Shown one piece after another: positions 1 through 9,388 of a DNA stretch of 64,000 nt. This stretch comes from Hexactinellida sp. DTS-2022 (Eukaryota > Porifera > Hexactinellida), in assembly GCA_028753945.1 (NCBI GenBank), contig JAPNXP010000005.1, positions 4,650,001-4,714,000 on the forward strand, read 5' to 3'. Below the pieces are notes generated by a model, which worked only from the letters and a program-made list of their open reading frames with translations, was not told the DNA's origin and searched no databases. The first letter of the stretch is position 1; every line of letters begins with the position of its first letter. Both the position numbers and the translations under genes were made by a program.

Positions 1-929
1 TATTAATCTCCATTCTTAATTAATTACATTATTGTTTACTTTAAAATTAATAATTAACGTCTTCCAGTCTAAATAACCCAACAGAGCTCCTTTTATACTT
101 TTCTAGTCTCGATATTAGCCATAGACAGTGTTTTTTTAAGGCAAATTAGAGGCCCAAAATGGACCTCTAATTTTTCTCAATGGGCCTCTAATTTTTAACG
201 TGCTAAGTACTCAATATCATGAGAGTGTGGGCCTCTAATTGTTGGCAGGGCCCTCTAAGCAAATCCTAAAAGAAAACACTGGCCATAGACATCCGTTTTC
301 GTTGTGAAAAGACACATATCTGGTGGCAGTATTGTAACTAGGAGTTAATAAATATCATAAATAGAGTGTATATTCAGACTCTATTTATGATATTGTAATT
401 GTATTCTCAAATATACGTAGTTGTATTCAGGATATACTATAATATTAAATTAGATGTTTGTAAACTCATAATTGATAATATTATTACATAATTGTCCCTT
501 TGTTGTATTTTATGCATTAATTCACAAGTTTTGTTCTTATTATCAGTGCTAAACCAGATTAAATTCCTAATCTTTAGAAATTAATTGAAGCTAGAAATAT
601 AGAACTACAATAATATTTGTGGTTCTGGGAATGCGAGAAGAATCCTGAGCAATCTAAATTTGTTGTAGCTCTACGGGACACTTATCTACAATCGAATGGA
701 TTAATAATGGAATTATAATTGAATCCTATGAAATTTGCATGCATATGATACGAAGCAACCATTTCCATGAAACCCTAAATTATGGAGAGATGCTTTGTGT
801 TGTATCGGTTACGTAGAGGAATATATTATTTAAATTCCATTGTAATTATTTGAACTAGATTATAAATGGTTGCAAACAATCCTTGCTGGATAAGTACGTA
901 CCCCCTCGGAGATAAAAATTACTACTAGT

Positions 930-1100
930 GTCATGAGGTGAGGTCACGTCCTGTATGACGACTAGACGATCGTTATGACTTCATCTCATGAGACTACGTG
1001 TTATCCAAGTGTACGTACTGTAGTGAGCCTACGGTCTCCGACTCACACTACAAGTAGCTTCCGTGGGTCGGAGACAGTAACGTCTATGGCTCACTATATA
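930..1100. repeat. two adjacent imperfect hairpins
   Basis: A left hairpin (about 934-1000) pairs GTCATGAGGTGAGGTCACG with GACTTCATCTCATGAGAC. A right one (1020-1097) pairs TAGTGAGCCTACGGTCTCCG with the inverse of GGTCGGAGAC...GGCTCACTA. It is probably a transposon remnant; I do not recognise the family. Confidence 0.4.
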
Positions 1101-1159
1101 ATTAGTACCCGGCCAAAAGCGTAGAATTCGGGGGGGGGGGGGGGCGAGGGGGGCGAGTA

Positions 1160-1229
1160 CTGTATAGGAGAAGATCCAAAAATCATGCTCCAAAAAGGAG
1201 CGTCTTGCGCTCCTGGATAAATCCTTGGG
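1160..1229 (+). repeat. hAT-like MITE fragment (3' half)
   Basis: Matches the right half of the complete copies at 9123-9308 and 60495-60678, from the TATAGGAGAAGAT segment through the terminal CTCCTGGATAA..CCTTGG. The left half is missing and is replaced by poly-G. Confidence 0.6.
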
Positions 1230-1897
1230 CGGTCCATACTACCGCCCCCCCCCCACTATTTGGTACTTTTTTCTCCAATGTGTAGTAAATATTAACACGA
1301 TCGAATCCTCAGTATTTGAAGGAAATTAAAATAATCAAAAAAGTAATTGATGCCAATCCATTAAGAATAACCCAATTAAGTGAAACATTTTGAACGAAGG
1401 TCTTTTTGGTATTACCTAACTGGTTCTTTGTGAATTGTATATTATCCGGAACATTTTAACAGGTTACAACGAGTTCGGATAATCGAGGTTGTACTGCATA
1501 AACATTAGGTATCTCAGCTTTGTAGAAGTTAATGGAAAATCGTTGTTTGAGATTTCTTTTCTCCCCCCCCAGATTTTTGCGATTTTAAGATAAATTATAC
1601 GCCCATTAGTACCCCTCTAATACGGGGGACTAATCATGTAGTGGTCCGAGCTACGCTTGGACTGCTCGAGGCCGTAGGGTCCGAATGGAACGAAACCACT
1701 CACACTATTAGAGATACTTATTAATTGACAAACTTTGTTTATGCAAGTTAGTACTTACTAAACCAGGTGCTACTAACTATGTTATAGTAGTGTCGTAAGA
1801 ATTAAAATAATTTAATTAAACTACATAATTGGTTTAGGAACTGGATTTGCTATTATAATAACAGTGGGTATTAGCAATTCGACTAATAGCAATACAT

Positions 1898-2390
1898 ACC
1901 TGCCAACCTACTTGAGTCATATTCCTGTACGGGGCTCCAATTTCCCCTGTACATTAATCAAAATCCCTGGACACTTATACAAATTTTTTTAAATCTCTTG
2001 CTACGCTCGCTCGTCAACGAAATCCCTGTACTGCTGTACACTTATAAATATAAGGAATTACATAACCAAGCATTGCATTTGGTTAATGCTGGCAAGATAT
2101 ACTATCATTATATTTATATTTATTAAGGTTGACATAAATCAGATTAATCACTTTGGAAAGGAGAAAACATTGAATTATATAGACTGTACAGGGAATCCCT
2201 GTACGCTTGAATAGGAACTGTTAATTTACACGAAACAAAAATGCTACATTTTGAAGGTGTAAACATTTATTAGGTATTATTGGACTCACAATCAGTAATT
2301 TTGTCCCAACTAAAAATCCCTGTGCAAATTGAATAAATCCTTGTACTTTACAGGGAATCCATCATCCATGTATGGTTGGTAGATATGGCA
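1898..2390. repeat. candidate MITE with reiterated TCCCTGTAC motif
   Basis: About seven copies of TCCCTGTAC-like motifs in both orientations occur here (near 1925, 1947, 1963, 2023, 2200, 2320 and 2345). The ends form an imperfect inverted repeat (CCAACCTACTTGAGTCAT at about 1908 against the inverse of ATCCATGTATGGTTGG at about 2368). The internally reiterated motif resembles the pogo-like MITE families elsewhere in the window. Confidence 0.4.
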
Positions 2391-2724
2391 ATATCGCCTA
2401 TTTGCTAGTATATTTTAATTCCCAATAGAGCATTTATTGTTAATTATGTTCCTCTAATAGCAATATTCTCTTGTTAATTAATTAACAGGAAAATTTCATG
2501 CAAATCCGACTTGCTATCTCGCACTATACTCTAGTGTTGCATTTAAATGGTTGAAATTGAATTCTGAGGTTATATAGTATAGTATTTGGACCATGGATGT
2601 GCTGAACTATTAGCTATTAATTATTATACAATTCAAATTACAAATGAGATCGTATACAGCTGCAGTGTTCGCTTCGCGTTTGATTGATTTGAAATTGGCG
2701 CAATATTTATGAAATGAGGATATG

Positions 2725-2812
2725 TGTAATATACAGCCATTTGTAAATACGCTCCTAATCCTGGTCTGATTCAATTTTTATACGCCTAAATCACAAATTA
2801 ATGTTACGGAGA
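2725..2812 (+). repeat. hAT-like MITE fragment (5' half)
   Basis: Starts TAATATACAGCCATTTGTAA and runs to AATTAATGTTAC, matching the left half of the complete copies. It is followed directly by half of a pogo-like MITE. Confidence 0.65.
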
Positions 2813-2905
2813 ACCTCGTTAGTACGAACACCGTAATATGGTTAAAACGATTTCCGGATAGGGCGAACACATTTTGACTGTCCAATGGTGTACGTACTAC
2901 TTTTC
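2813..2905 (+). repeat. partial pogo-like MITE, AGAACCTCGTTAGTACGAAC family
   Basis: Contains GAGAACCTCGTTAGTACGAA and the internal CGGATAGGGCGAACACATTTTGAC segment shared with copies at 14663-14852 and 48076-48261. The right inverted repeat is lost. Confidence 0.55.
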
Positions 2906-3062
2906 CTCAGAACGAGTTTTCGATTGGGACTGTTTTGAATACCAAAAGTGATCCCATATCAAATAATGTAAAGTCTCTTAGACGATTCTAATTCTTATGT
3001 TTTTTTACTTTTTATTATCGTGTCACGACTGATTTCTTGTGATAGATTTATTTAGTAGCAAA

Positions 3063-4940
3063 ATGTTCAGTCAACTCACCGAACTTTTTGAAAGCAAGCC
3101 TTCTGAAAAGAACAAAGAAATGCATCGTCTCTTCAAGGATCTTCCTGACACAGAAAAAATTATCGACGATTATTCCTGCGCTTTGGCAAAGGAAATATTG
3201 ATTCAAGGCAGATTGTATGTGACTCAAAATTGGCTGTGTTTCTACTCTAACATATTCACTATTGAGAATAAGCTGGTAATACCATTCGCACATGTTACAG
3301 CGCTTACAAAGGAGCGGACCGCTCTTGTAATACCAAACGCTATCACTATTTCAGTGAACAGTGCTAAGTATGGATTCAGTTCATTCGTCGCACGCGATAT
3401 TGTGCACACCGTTCTAATGCTGATTTGGCAGAATTCGCGTTCCTCCTCCCCGCTTAGTACACTGGAGCTATTCAACTCGGTTCGGAAGGCTTGGGGCGTG
3501 CATTTGCAGCCAGTTAATAGCGAGGAAGAGGTTTGGGGCAACTGGAAGAAAGCCAAAACAGGTTCTAACCAACAGCGTGAGAACTTCCTGCTTCCTTCGA
3601 CTGCTGAGGGGAAATCTGATCAGTTACAGAGCTCTCCCGATATAATCCCATTGATCAGCTCAACCACTGTGCTACCTGCTAGTGAGTCTGAAGCGGTCAG
3701 TTTGTCAGACCAGGTGTTCCACACTCCCGAAGAGCGCTCTCTCTCCTCCACTGAGCTGAGCTACTCGCTAGACCGAGGCTCCACCACGTCAGGGGACAGC
3801 AGACAGTCTGAAATAGACGTTTCTGAGTTCTACAGTGATCTAGAGACTACACAGCTGGAGAAAAAATACCCATATCCATGTGGGAAAATATTCAATCTTA
3901 TCTTCCAAGAAGGAGAATTTATGAATGGGATAATGGCTAAAAGGAAAGCTTCCGAATATGAGTATACTTCTTGGGAACCTAATGCTACTGGTGGGAAGCA
4001 GAGAAATATTCGCTTCAGATTAGCTCTGAATTACGCGATCGGGCCGAGCAGCTGTATTAACACAGAAGAGCAGGTGTTGTCAGCCGCCACTCAACAGAAT
4101 ACTGTCTACCTAATAGATGTTATTGTCAAGACTTTCAATGTCCCGTTTGCGGATAATTTCCATGTGATTGCACGCTATCTTTTGGTCCGAACTGGGAAAA
4201 ATGAAACATTCGTGAAAGTAACTGCTAAGATTATCTTCACAAAGGTTTCACTTTTGACTCCCAAATCATTTATCCAGAAGAGCGTGCTAGATGGCTTGAG
4301 TGTATATTTCGCAACATTACAAACAGCTCTCGCTAACTGGATAGAAACGTACCCTTGTGAGACACAGCGGTCTAACGGCCGTTCTCGCCGTAGAAAGCGC
4401 GATAATAAGGTCACGCCGCTCACTCCCATCACAAGCGAGCCCGAAGAAACAACTGTAGCAACTGTACCTACACCTGTTAAAGCACCAACCGCTTTCCCGT
4501 CTACACAAAGCAAGTTACAGGAAACTTGTAATGCTAGCACGAATACAAACATCACATATACTGAAAAGTATAAATACTACATACTAACTACTGGAGTTGT
4601 CTTATTTTCAATTCTAATTATCTACCTTTTGTTATTCAGAGGGACAACTCCTTCGAAAGAACTTAACCAAGCTTCATTCAACTGGCCAACCAACCAAAAG
4701 GAATGGATTACCCTTGTACTCAAACAACAACGAGTTTACGAACATAACTTTGCCGCAATCAAACAGTACTTCAAAATAGTGCAATCTAAACTCGAGGATA
4801 CAGTAAAGTCTATTGAGCTCCTCAATACTATGACGGATGGTGCTATTATGAATGATGCGATTAGTTGCATTACAAATCCGTCATGTAGTGAAGAAGAACT
4901 AAAGGCTATAGCTAGTCTAGAGCCGCCAGGAAATGAGTGA
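3063..4940 (+). CDS. GRAMD1: GRAM/ASTER-domain sterol transfer protein (GRAMD1-like)
   Basis: Intronless gene of 625 aa. An N-terminal GRAM domain (about residues 20-125, including GRLYVTQNWLCFYSNIF and IPFAHVTAL) is followed by a Ser/Thr-rich linker, an ASTER/VASt domain (about 267-425, starting near KYPYPCGKIFNLIFQ), a basic linker (RSRRRKRDNK) and one C-terminal transmembrane helix (about 501-526). This is the order of GRAMD1/Aster proteins, which sit in the ER membrane at contacts with the plasma membrane, sense accessible cholesterol and phosphatidylserine through GRAM, and carry sterol in the ASTER domain. The frame is open upstream to a GTG at 3039, but the first ATG (3063, context AAAATG) is the better start. 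Length is close to vertebrate GRAMD1 proteins. I cannot tell which vertebrate paralogue is closest. Confidence 0.88.
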   Translation: MFSQLTELFESKPSEKNKEMHRLFKDLPDTEKIIDDYSCALAKEILIQGRLYVTQNWLCFYSNIFTIENKLVIPFAHVTALTKERTALVIPNAITISVNSAKYGFSSFVARDIVHTVLMLIWQNSRSSSPLSTLELFNSVRKAWGVHLQPVNSEEEVWGNWKKAKTGSNQQRENFLLPSTAEGKSDQLQSSPDIIPLISSTTVLPASESEAVSLSDQVFHTPEERSLSSTELSYSLDRGSTTSGDSRQSEIDVSEFYSDLETTQLEKKYPYPCGKIFNLIFQEGEFMNGIMAKRKASEYEYTSWEPNATGGKQRNIRFRLALNYAIGPSSCINTEEQVLSAATQQNTVYLIDVIVKTFNVPFADNFHVIARYLLVRTGKNETFVKVTAKIIFTKVSLLTPKSFIQKSVLDGLSVYFATLQTALANWIETYPCETQRSNGRSRRRKRDNKVTPLTPITSEPEETTVATVPTPVKAPTAFPSTQSKLQETCNASTNTNITYTEKYKYYILTTGVVLFSILIIYLLLFRGTTPSKELNQASFNWPTNQKEWITLVLKQQRVYEHNFAAIKQYFKIVQSKLEDTVKSIELLNTMTDGAIMNDAISCITNPSCSEEELKAIASLEPPGNE

Positions 4941-5078
4941 TAATGGAGACATTAAATAACCAACTTTGTTATTGTGTATCACATGATTGGATTGCAACCA
5001 TTTGGTATGTACTTTGTTATATATTTCTTACTTTATTCTGAGACTGTATTCTTAGATATTATTTAATCATATTCCGGC

Positions 5079-5702
5079 TAGGGTGTCCCAAAAAAATCGA
5101 ATTTTTGAAATGTTTATGGGGGACCCCTAGGAAGTTTCTATGTGTCATAAATGATTGTGGAAAAATTTTCAGGTTTTTATGAACTGATTTAGGGGTCCCG
5201 CAATGGCTTCGTAAATTATATTTTTTCACCTGTTTTTTGACACTTTCAAATTTAATTTTTTGCTAGAAACTTGCTTTAAAAGGCTAACCTGGGTGAATCG
5301 ACCATGCAGATTTCAGATTTACCATCGGAAATTTGTTATCTTGTGTACATTCGGAACTGAATTTTCTGAATTCTCAACAACCGTAATATGGAGGAAACCT
5401 TGCTATTGAAACACAATTTTTAAAAATATGAATTGTACAGATAACAATTTCTGATAGTGAATCTGAAATCTACGTGGTCGATTCACCCAGGTTAGCCTTT
5501 TAAAGCAAGTTTCTAGCAAAAAATTAAATTTGAAATTGTCAAAAAACAGGTGTAAAAATATAATTTACGAAGCCATTGCGGGACCCCTAAATCAGTTCAT
5601 AAAAACCTGAAATTTTTTCCACAATCATTTTATGACACATAGAAACTTCCTAGGGGGTCCCCCATAAACATTTCAAAAATTCAATTTTTTTGGGACACCC
5701 TA
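5079..5702. mobile_element. foldback MITE with GGGTGTCCC ends
   Basis: Two long inverted arms (about 5080-5345 and 5445-5701) match almost throughout, for example GGGTGTCCCAAAAAAAT at the left and its inverse at the right, and AAAGGCTAACCTGGGTGAAT near the inner edges. TA flanks both ends, as expected for Tc1/mariner-type target duplication. The loop is about 100 bp with no coding potential, so this is a non-autonomous element. Confidence 0.85.
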
Positions 5703-5713
5703 TATAATTATTA

Positions 5714-5894
5714 GGGAATCCTTATATAGAGCTGAGCTTTGTAGAGTTCAGATTTTTTCCCATACTAAAAGCCCAGGCTTACTTTCTAAAGGTCAATTTC
5801 AAACTCTGGAAAAAAACTGACCTTTCTCAGTGCATGAATACACATAGTGAAAAACTGAACTCTACAAAGCTCAGCTCTATATAAGTAATTTCTA
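5714..5894. mobile_element. 180-bp MITE, copy 1 of 2
   Basis: Ends in inverted repeats TATATAGAGCTGAGCTTTGT / ACAAAGCTCAGCTCTATATA. It is nearly identical over its whole length to 21515-21692; I see about one base difference. That implies recent movement. Confidence 0.85.
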
Positions 5895-6012
5895 ATTATT
5901 ATTATTCCCACATAATTCCCAATGGGATTTTCATTGGAGAAATTCACTCATTCCAATTCCCATTTTTGGTAACCATGCTACATTCACCATGAATTTATTT
6001 TCAATTTGAATA

Positions 6013-6127
6013 TATATCAGTCAACGCCTTTTGAATATAAAACCCGGCTTCGCAAAGGTGATTTTTAATGTTAAAAACGACCTTGCCAGTGCCTGAAAAT
6101 TACATTAGAAAAGGTGTCAAGTGTCAT
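6013..6127 (+). repeat. TATCGGCCAACACC-family MITE
   Basis: Diverged copy (TATATCAGTCAACGCCTTTT at the start) with the diagnostic core AAAACCCGGCTTCGCAAAGG and CCTTGCCAGTGCCTGAAAAT. It lies within the probable promoter of HYKK. Confidence 0.75.
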
Positions 6128-6250
6128 AAAATATAGAATTCACTTCTTGTGAAGCGATTCAAATTAGTCTCAAAACTGAACCGAAGAGGTTGTCACTTAC
6201 CAATTTACTTTCCTAGTTTGTTTTATACACATTGCATTGAGTACGGTGTG

Positions 6251-7324
6251 ATGGCAGTTGTAGACAGTGTCGAGGTCGCTACACGTTCTGCTGTGTCGAT
6301 AGAAGATGCTAAGAAAATATATTCTGATTTGTATGACCTCTCACAACCAATTGAGGTAAAGGAATTTGATTCTTATGCAGACAGTAATTTCTATATCAAG
6401 GTAGATACAGGTACAGAGTATGTACTGAAAATAATGTGTGAGCTAGATAGTAACTTGCCTTACATAACTGCAATAGCAAATCTCCTAACATTAATCGATT
6501 CAAAGAAATTAACTTTTCAGTGTTCCAAACCGATTTTGTCAAAGAATGGGAATAAAGTTGAAACGGTAACATTCGCGACAGATGTTAAACATTGCGTAAT
6601 TCTTCTGTCATACATACCCGGTTTTCTATTAAAAGATATTTTCAAAGGGAATAACATAGAACTAATGCTGTTGTATGAAATTGGTAAGAATATCGGTCAA
6701 TTCGAGAGTGTTATTATGAGCTATTATGACCCAGGTTTAGAGTTCCGTAAAGGGTACATATGGGATACTGCAATGTTAAAAAAGGTAAGAAAATATATTC
6801 CCAAAATAAAGGATTTTGTTCAACCGAAAGAACTCGAATTATTGGAGGGATACTTAGAATGTTTTATTCAACAAATCGAACCAAATTTAGAGAAATTTCA
6901 CAAAAATTTTATACATAGTGATCTCAATGAGATGAATTTAATAGTCAACTCTACTGGCAAGCTTTTGGGTATAATAGATTTTACAGATTCAGTCTATTCA
7001 TATAGACTTTTCGAAATAGGCAATTCAGTCGCTTATTTAATGATGCATTGTTTTTCAGAAGGAAACGATCCATTTCAAGTAGGACGGCATTTGATACAAG
7101 GTTTTATTAGCGAGCTAGAATTGTCTGAAATAGAACGTGCCCACTTATTAACAGCTGTGACGAGTAGATTGGTAATGACTAGTGTAATGGGTTATTACAG
7201 TTACAGTCTTGAACCTACTAACGAGTATGTTCTTAATACACCCAAGCCGGCTATTAACCTGCTACGTCATATATCGGATTATGAACCATCTGCTGTAGAA
7301 GAGATTCTATTCAAACCTTTGTAG
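6251..7324 (+). CDS. HYKK: hydroxylysine kinase-like phosphotransferase
   Basis: Intronless, 357 aa from ATG 6251. Member of the aminoglycoside phosphotransferase / choline kinase-like fold. Residues 222-229 read HSDLNEMN, the catalytic loop (Asp224 as base, Asn229 for metal), and DFTD at about 243-246 is the metal-binding DFG equivalent. The glycine usual after the catalytic-loop His is Ser here. The N-terminal part (ADSNFYIKV...EYVLKI) fits the glycine-rich loop and lysine region. Overall length and order match HYKK (AGPHD1, about 373 aa in human), which phosphorylates 5-hydroxy-L-lysine with GTP in lysine/collagen breakdown. The frame is open upstream to GTG 6149, but the ATG at 6251 gives the normal N-terminus. 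A MITE ends about 120 bp upstream. Confidence 0.85.
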   Translation: MAVVDSVEVATRSAVSIEDAKKIYSDLYDLSQPIEVKEFDSYADSNFYIKVDTGTEYVLKIMCELDSNLPYITAIANLLTLIDSKKLTFQCSKPILSKNGNKVETVTFATDVKHCVILLSYIPGFLLKDIFKGNNIELMLLYEIGKNIGQFESVIMSYYDPGLEFRKGYIWDTAMLKKVRKYIPKIKDFVQPKELELLEGYLECFIQQIEPNLEKFHKNFIHSDLNEMNLIVNSTGKLLGIIDFTDSVYSYRLFEIGNSVAYLMMHCFSEGNDPFQVGRHLIQGFISELELSEIERAHLLTAVTSRLVMTSVMGYYSYSLEPTNEYVLNTPKPAINLLRHISDYEPSAVEEILFKPL

Positions 7325-8287
7325 CAGTGTTTGTAATATTATTGATTAGGTTAGGAATAGTATTTTATGTTTATATTCATATTAGGCAACTCCTGCATTT
7401 AATATTATCCATATAAGCTATTTACATTAAGACTATCGTTGAACACGAATACGAATAAGGCGAACTATCGGCTAAGGAGTATGTACTACGTACAAGGTTT
7501 AATTGCCCTAGCTTTTACAAATACATGCAATTGACTCCGGTTAATGTGAATTTCAGGATAATACGAACAAATTTCGACGAACGACGATCTACTTTATATG
7601 GAAATATAGTGGTATACGGTCAAATTCACTTAACCGTAATAATCTATTGAGACTATCCTTATACAGTCAGCTGTGCTCAATATAAACTATTTTATGGTAT
7701 GCTTGATATGAAAAAACTTTTATTATTAATAGTGTAATGGGTTGTGTTATAATTTCTGTTGATCCGATTTAATAATTCTACTAAAAGACAACTTGCCCAA
7801 CACCTCCATTACTTTCCATATCTGTTCAACTAGAATCTATCATCCTATGTGCTAATATACATTCTAGCCACAATTTAATTATGTTTCTCAAATTACAATT
7901 ATCTTTGTACGACAGTTTTCCTTATTTGAAAATACCTTCATGTCTAGCTGACATAAATATCACCACATTTATCCATGCAAAGAGGAATTTAATTGCAGTA
8001 GATTTAGCTAATACATGACAACTAAGGAATTGCTGACACAATACAACAGCATAAAATTTGAAGTTTAAATTGTTATCCAATCTAATTAGCATTTAAGGGT
8101 GATTTTTTTTTTACATTTTTCGAAATTTGGTCAATTAATTACCAATATTTTCTATATACAGGAAATAATGAATATTTTAACATGAATAGATCGAGATTTC
8201 AATAAACACGTTCGATGCACATTTTGATAAGAAACAAATTTGCAATTTAGTTTGAATGTTTAATTACCATACACACTGCCTGATGGC
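7325..8287. other. intergenic with decayed pogo-like MITE
   Basis: A decayed copy of the ATACGAATAAGGCGAA / GGATAATACGAACAAATTTC MITE subfamily spans about 7440-7640; its best relatives are 36432-36600 and 51196-51325. I see nothing else recognisable. Confidence 0.5.
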
Positions 8288-8575
8288 ATGGCTACCAAAC
8301 TTAAGAAGCCCAGTATGGAGAAGAGAGACCAGACAGACATCAATGGGGTCTTAGGAATACTCCCACTTATGAGTGACGTGTACATGCAAATTATAAACCT
8401 CGGATATCCTGTCAGCTTACAGGCGAGTAGCTTCCACAGTGACCTCTGGAGGCTCTACATTGTAGAGCCTCCAGATGTCTCTGTGGAAGACCTACTCACC
8501 TGTGAGCCTGACAGGATATTAGAGGTTTATAATTACTTCCTGCTAAGTATTGCTCTAATCAGTGCAGAGATCTAG
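8288..8575 (+). CDS. hypothetical 95-aa ORF containing an inverted duplication
   Basis: I do not recognise this protein. The central half (about residues 36-82) is encoded by a 140-bp imperfect palindrome (8387-8535), so the second half of that stretch is the reverse complement of the first. Right after the stop, another frame reads on through CRDLAIPIAHKSAIFNKHL...KQCRFCGE before stopping at about 8697, which suggests a frameshifted older reading frame or exons. It could be a chance ORF in a foldback element or a decaying gene fragment. Confidence 0.25.
   Translation: MATKLKKPSMEKRDQTDINGVLGILPLMSDVYMQIINLGYPVSLQASSFHSDLWRLYIVEPPDVSVEDLLTCEPDRILEVYNYFLLSIALISAEI
8387..8535. repeat. imperfect palindrome, arms about 70 bp
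   Basis: The left arm (ATTATAAACCTCGGATATCC to CTCTGGAGGCTCTAC) and the right arm are reverse complements with about 85% identity by eye. The centre lies near 8460, where CTCTACATTGTAGAG is perfect. The palindrome stays open in one reading frame. Confidence 0.8.
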
Positions 8576-8897
8576 CTATCCCTATAGCTCATAAGTCTGC
8601 TATATTTAACAAGCACCTGGCCTACTACAGCTATAGACTGGGTTCTTCAAAGCAGTGCAGGTTCTGCGGTGAGACCTCACAGCCAGGACATCGGTAGAAC
8701 AATTCTATTCTTAAAGAACCTTAAAGCACATAATACGCTTCATGCCTTCTACAGCGACGAGTTTCTGAGTGCGATGCCTCTGTTCTGTTCAGGAGGCTCT
8801 TGTAATAACTTGTTTCGCTTGTTATGTACATTTTACGTATTATCAAGATAATTTGGTTCTTTGAATGTTCTTAATAAACGAACTCTAATCTTATAAT

Positions 8898-9056
8898 ACA
8901 GTCAACTCTCGTTATAACGAAGTGCTTGGGACCTGTATTTTCCTTCGTTATATCCGGATATTCGTTATAAACGGATAATAATTAATGCATTTAGTGTTCT
9001 GGGGGAAAATATCCATTTCGTTATATCCGACTTCTTTATAACGCGAGTTCACTGTA
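8898..9056. mobile_element. pogo-like MITE, CTCGTTATAACGAAG family
   Basis: Left end ACAGTCAACTCTCGTTATAA, right end TTATAACGCGAGTTCACTGT. Inside are several TCGTTATA(T/A) motifs in both orientations and the shared segment AAGTGCTTGGGACCTGTA. Related copies lie at 31736-31830, 35944-35999, 43096-43262 and 61850-62050. Confidence 0.85.
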
Positions 9057-9342
9057 GTAGTTGTCACCTCGGGACCAGGTTACTTTGACCCGATTAAACG
9101 GATAAATCTATTGACCGGTGGCTCCAGTGTATTATACAGCCATTTGTAAATACGCTCCTAATCCTGGTCTGATCCAATTTTCATACGCCTAAATCACAAA
9201 TTAATGTTACTATATAGGAGAAGATTCCAAATTTTCGCGCTCCTAAATTACAATTTTCCAAAAATCATACTCCAAAAGGAACGTCTCGCGCTCCTGGATA
9301 ATTCCTTGGGTGGCTTTATTAAGCGGAGTGGAGTCAGTGGAC
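9057..9342. mobile_element. pogo-like MITE (GCTTAATAGAGCC family) split by insertion
   Basis: The halves TCACCTCGGGACCAGGTTAC..ACCGGTGGCTC (9060-9122) and GGTGGCTTTATTAAGCGGAG..GACTGTA (about 9309-9342) belong to the family at 29986-30175. A hAT-like MITE at 9123-9308 lies between them, flanked by GGTGGCTC and GGTGGCTT. Confidence 0.7.
9123..9308 (+). mobile_element. hAT-like MITE, complete copy
   Basis: Begins CAGTGTATTATACAGCCATT and ends CTCCTGGATAATTCCTTG. The flanking 8 bp are GGTGGCTC on the left and GGTGGCTT on the right, a near-perfect 8-bp target duplication typical of hAT transposons. No coding capacity. Confidence 0.8.
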
Positions 9343-9388
9343 TGTATCATAATATATTACGGCATAGTAATTAGCTACCACAGGTGCG

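Larger units (their letters stand above)
1..3062. other. intergenic, repeat-rich, no gene seen
   Basis: No convincing coding sequence on either strand. The stretch holds GGCCTCTAATT repeats at about 140-260, short hairpins at about 930-1100, a poly-G run at 1131-1144 and a poly-C run at about 1241-1253, a fragment of the hAT-like MITE at 1160-1229, a MITE with repeated TCCCTGTAC motifs at 1898-2390, and hAT-like and pogo-like MITE fragments at 2725-2905. The promoter of the following GRAMD1 gene must lie at its right end. Confidence 0.6.
4941..6250. other. intergenic, filled by three MITEs
   Basis: This spacer holds a 624-bp GGGTGTCCC foldback element (5079-5702), a 180-bp near-identical MITE (5714-5894) and a TATCGGCCAACACC-family MITE (6013-6127) ending about 120 bp before the HYKK start codon. 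Little unique DNA remains. Confidence 0.75.
8576..9388. other. intergenic, MITE cluster upstream of WASHC1
   Basis: Contains remnants of an unrecognised reading frame (8576-8850), then a run of elements: a pogo-like GTTATAACG-family MITE (8898-9056) and a second pogo-like MITE (9057-9342) split by a hAT-like MITE (9123-9308). The WASHC1 start codon follows within about 50 bp, so its promoter or 5' UTR lies in or beside transposon sequence. Confidence 0.65.

Noticed and set aside
1130-1255. G and C homopolymer runs as a regulatory quadruplex region
   Set aside because: They flank a truncated MITE and could equally be microsatellite or assembly artefact; there is no gene near enough to support a role.
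1600-1720. Possible tRNA-like segment near GGTCCGAGCTACGC
   Set aside because: No cloverleaf with acceptor stem and TTC loop could be drawn; I found no tRNA in the window.
3039-3062. GTG-initiated extension of the GRAMD1 frame
   Set aside because: Eukaryotic translation rarely starts at GTG; the ATG at 3063 has a good context. The same reasoning applies to the extensions at 6149 (HYKK) and 54731 (START).
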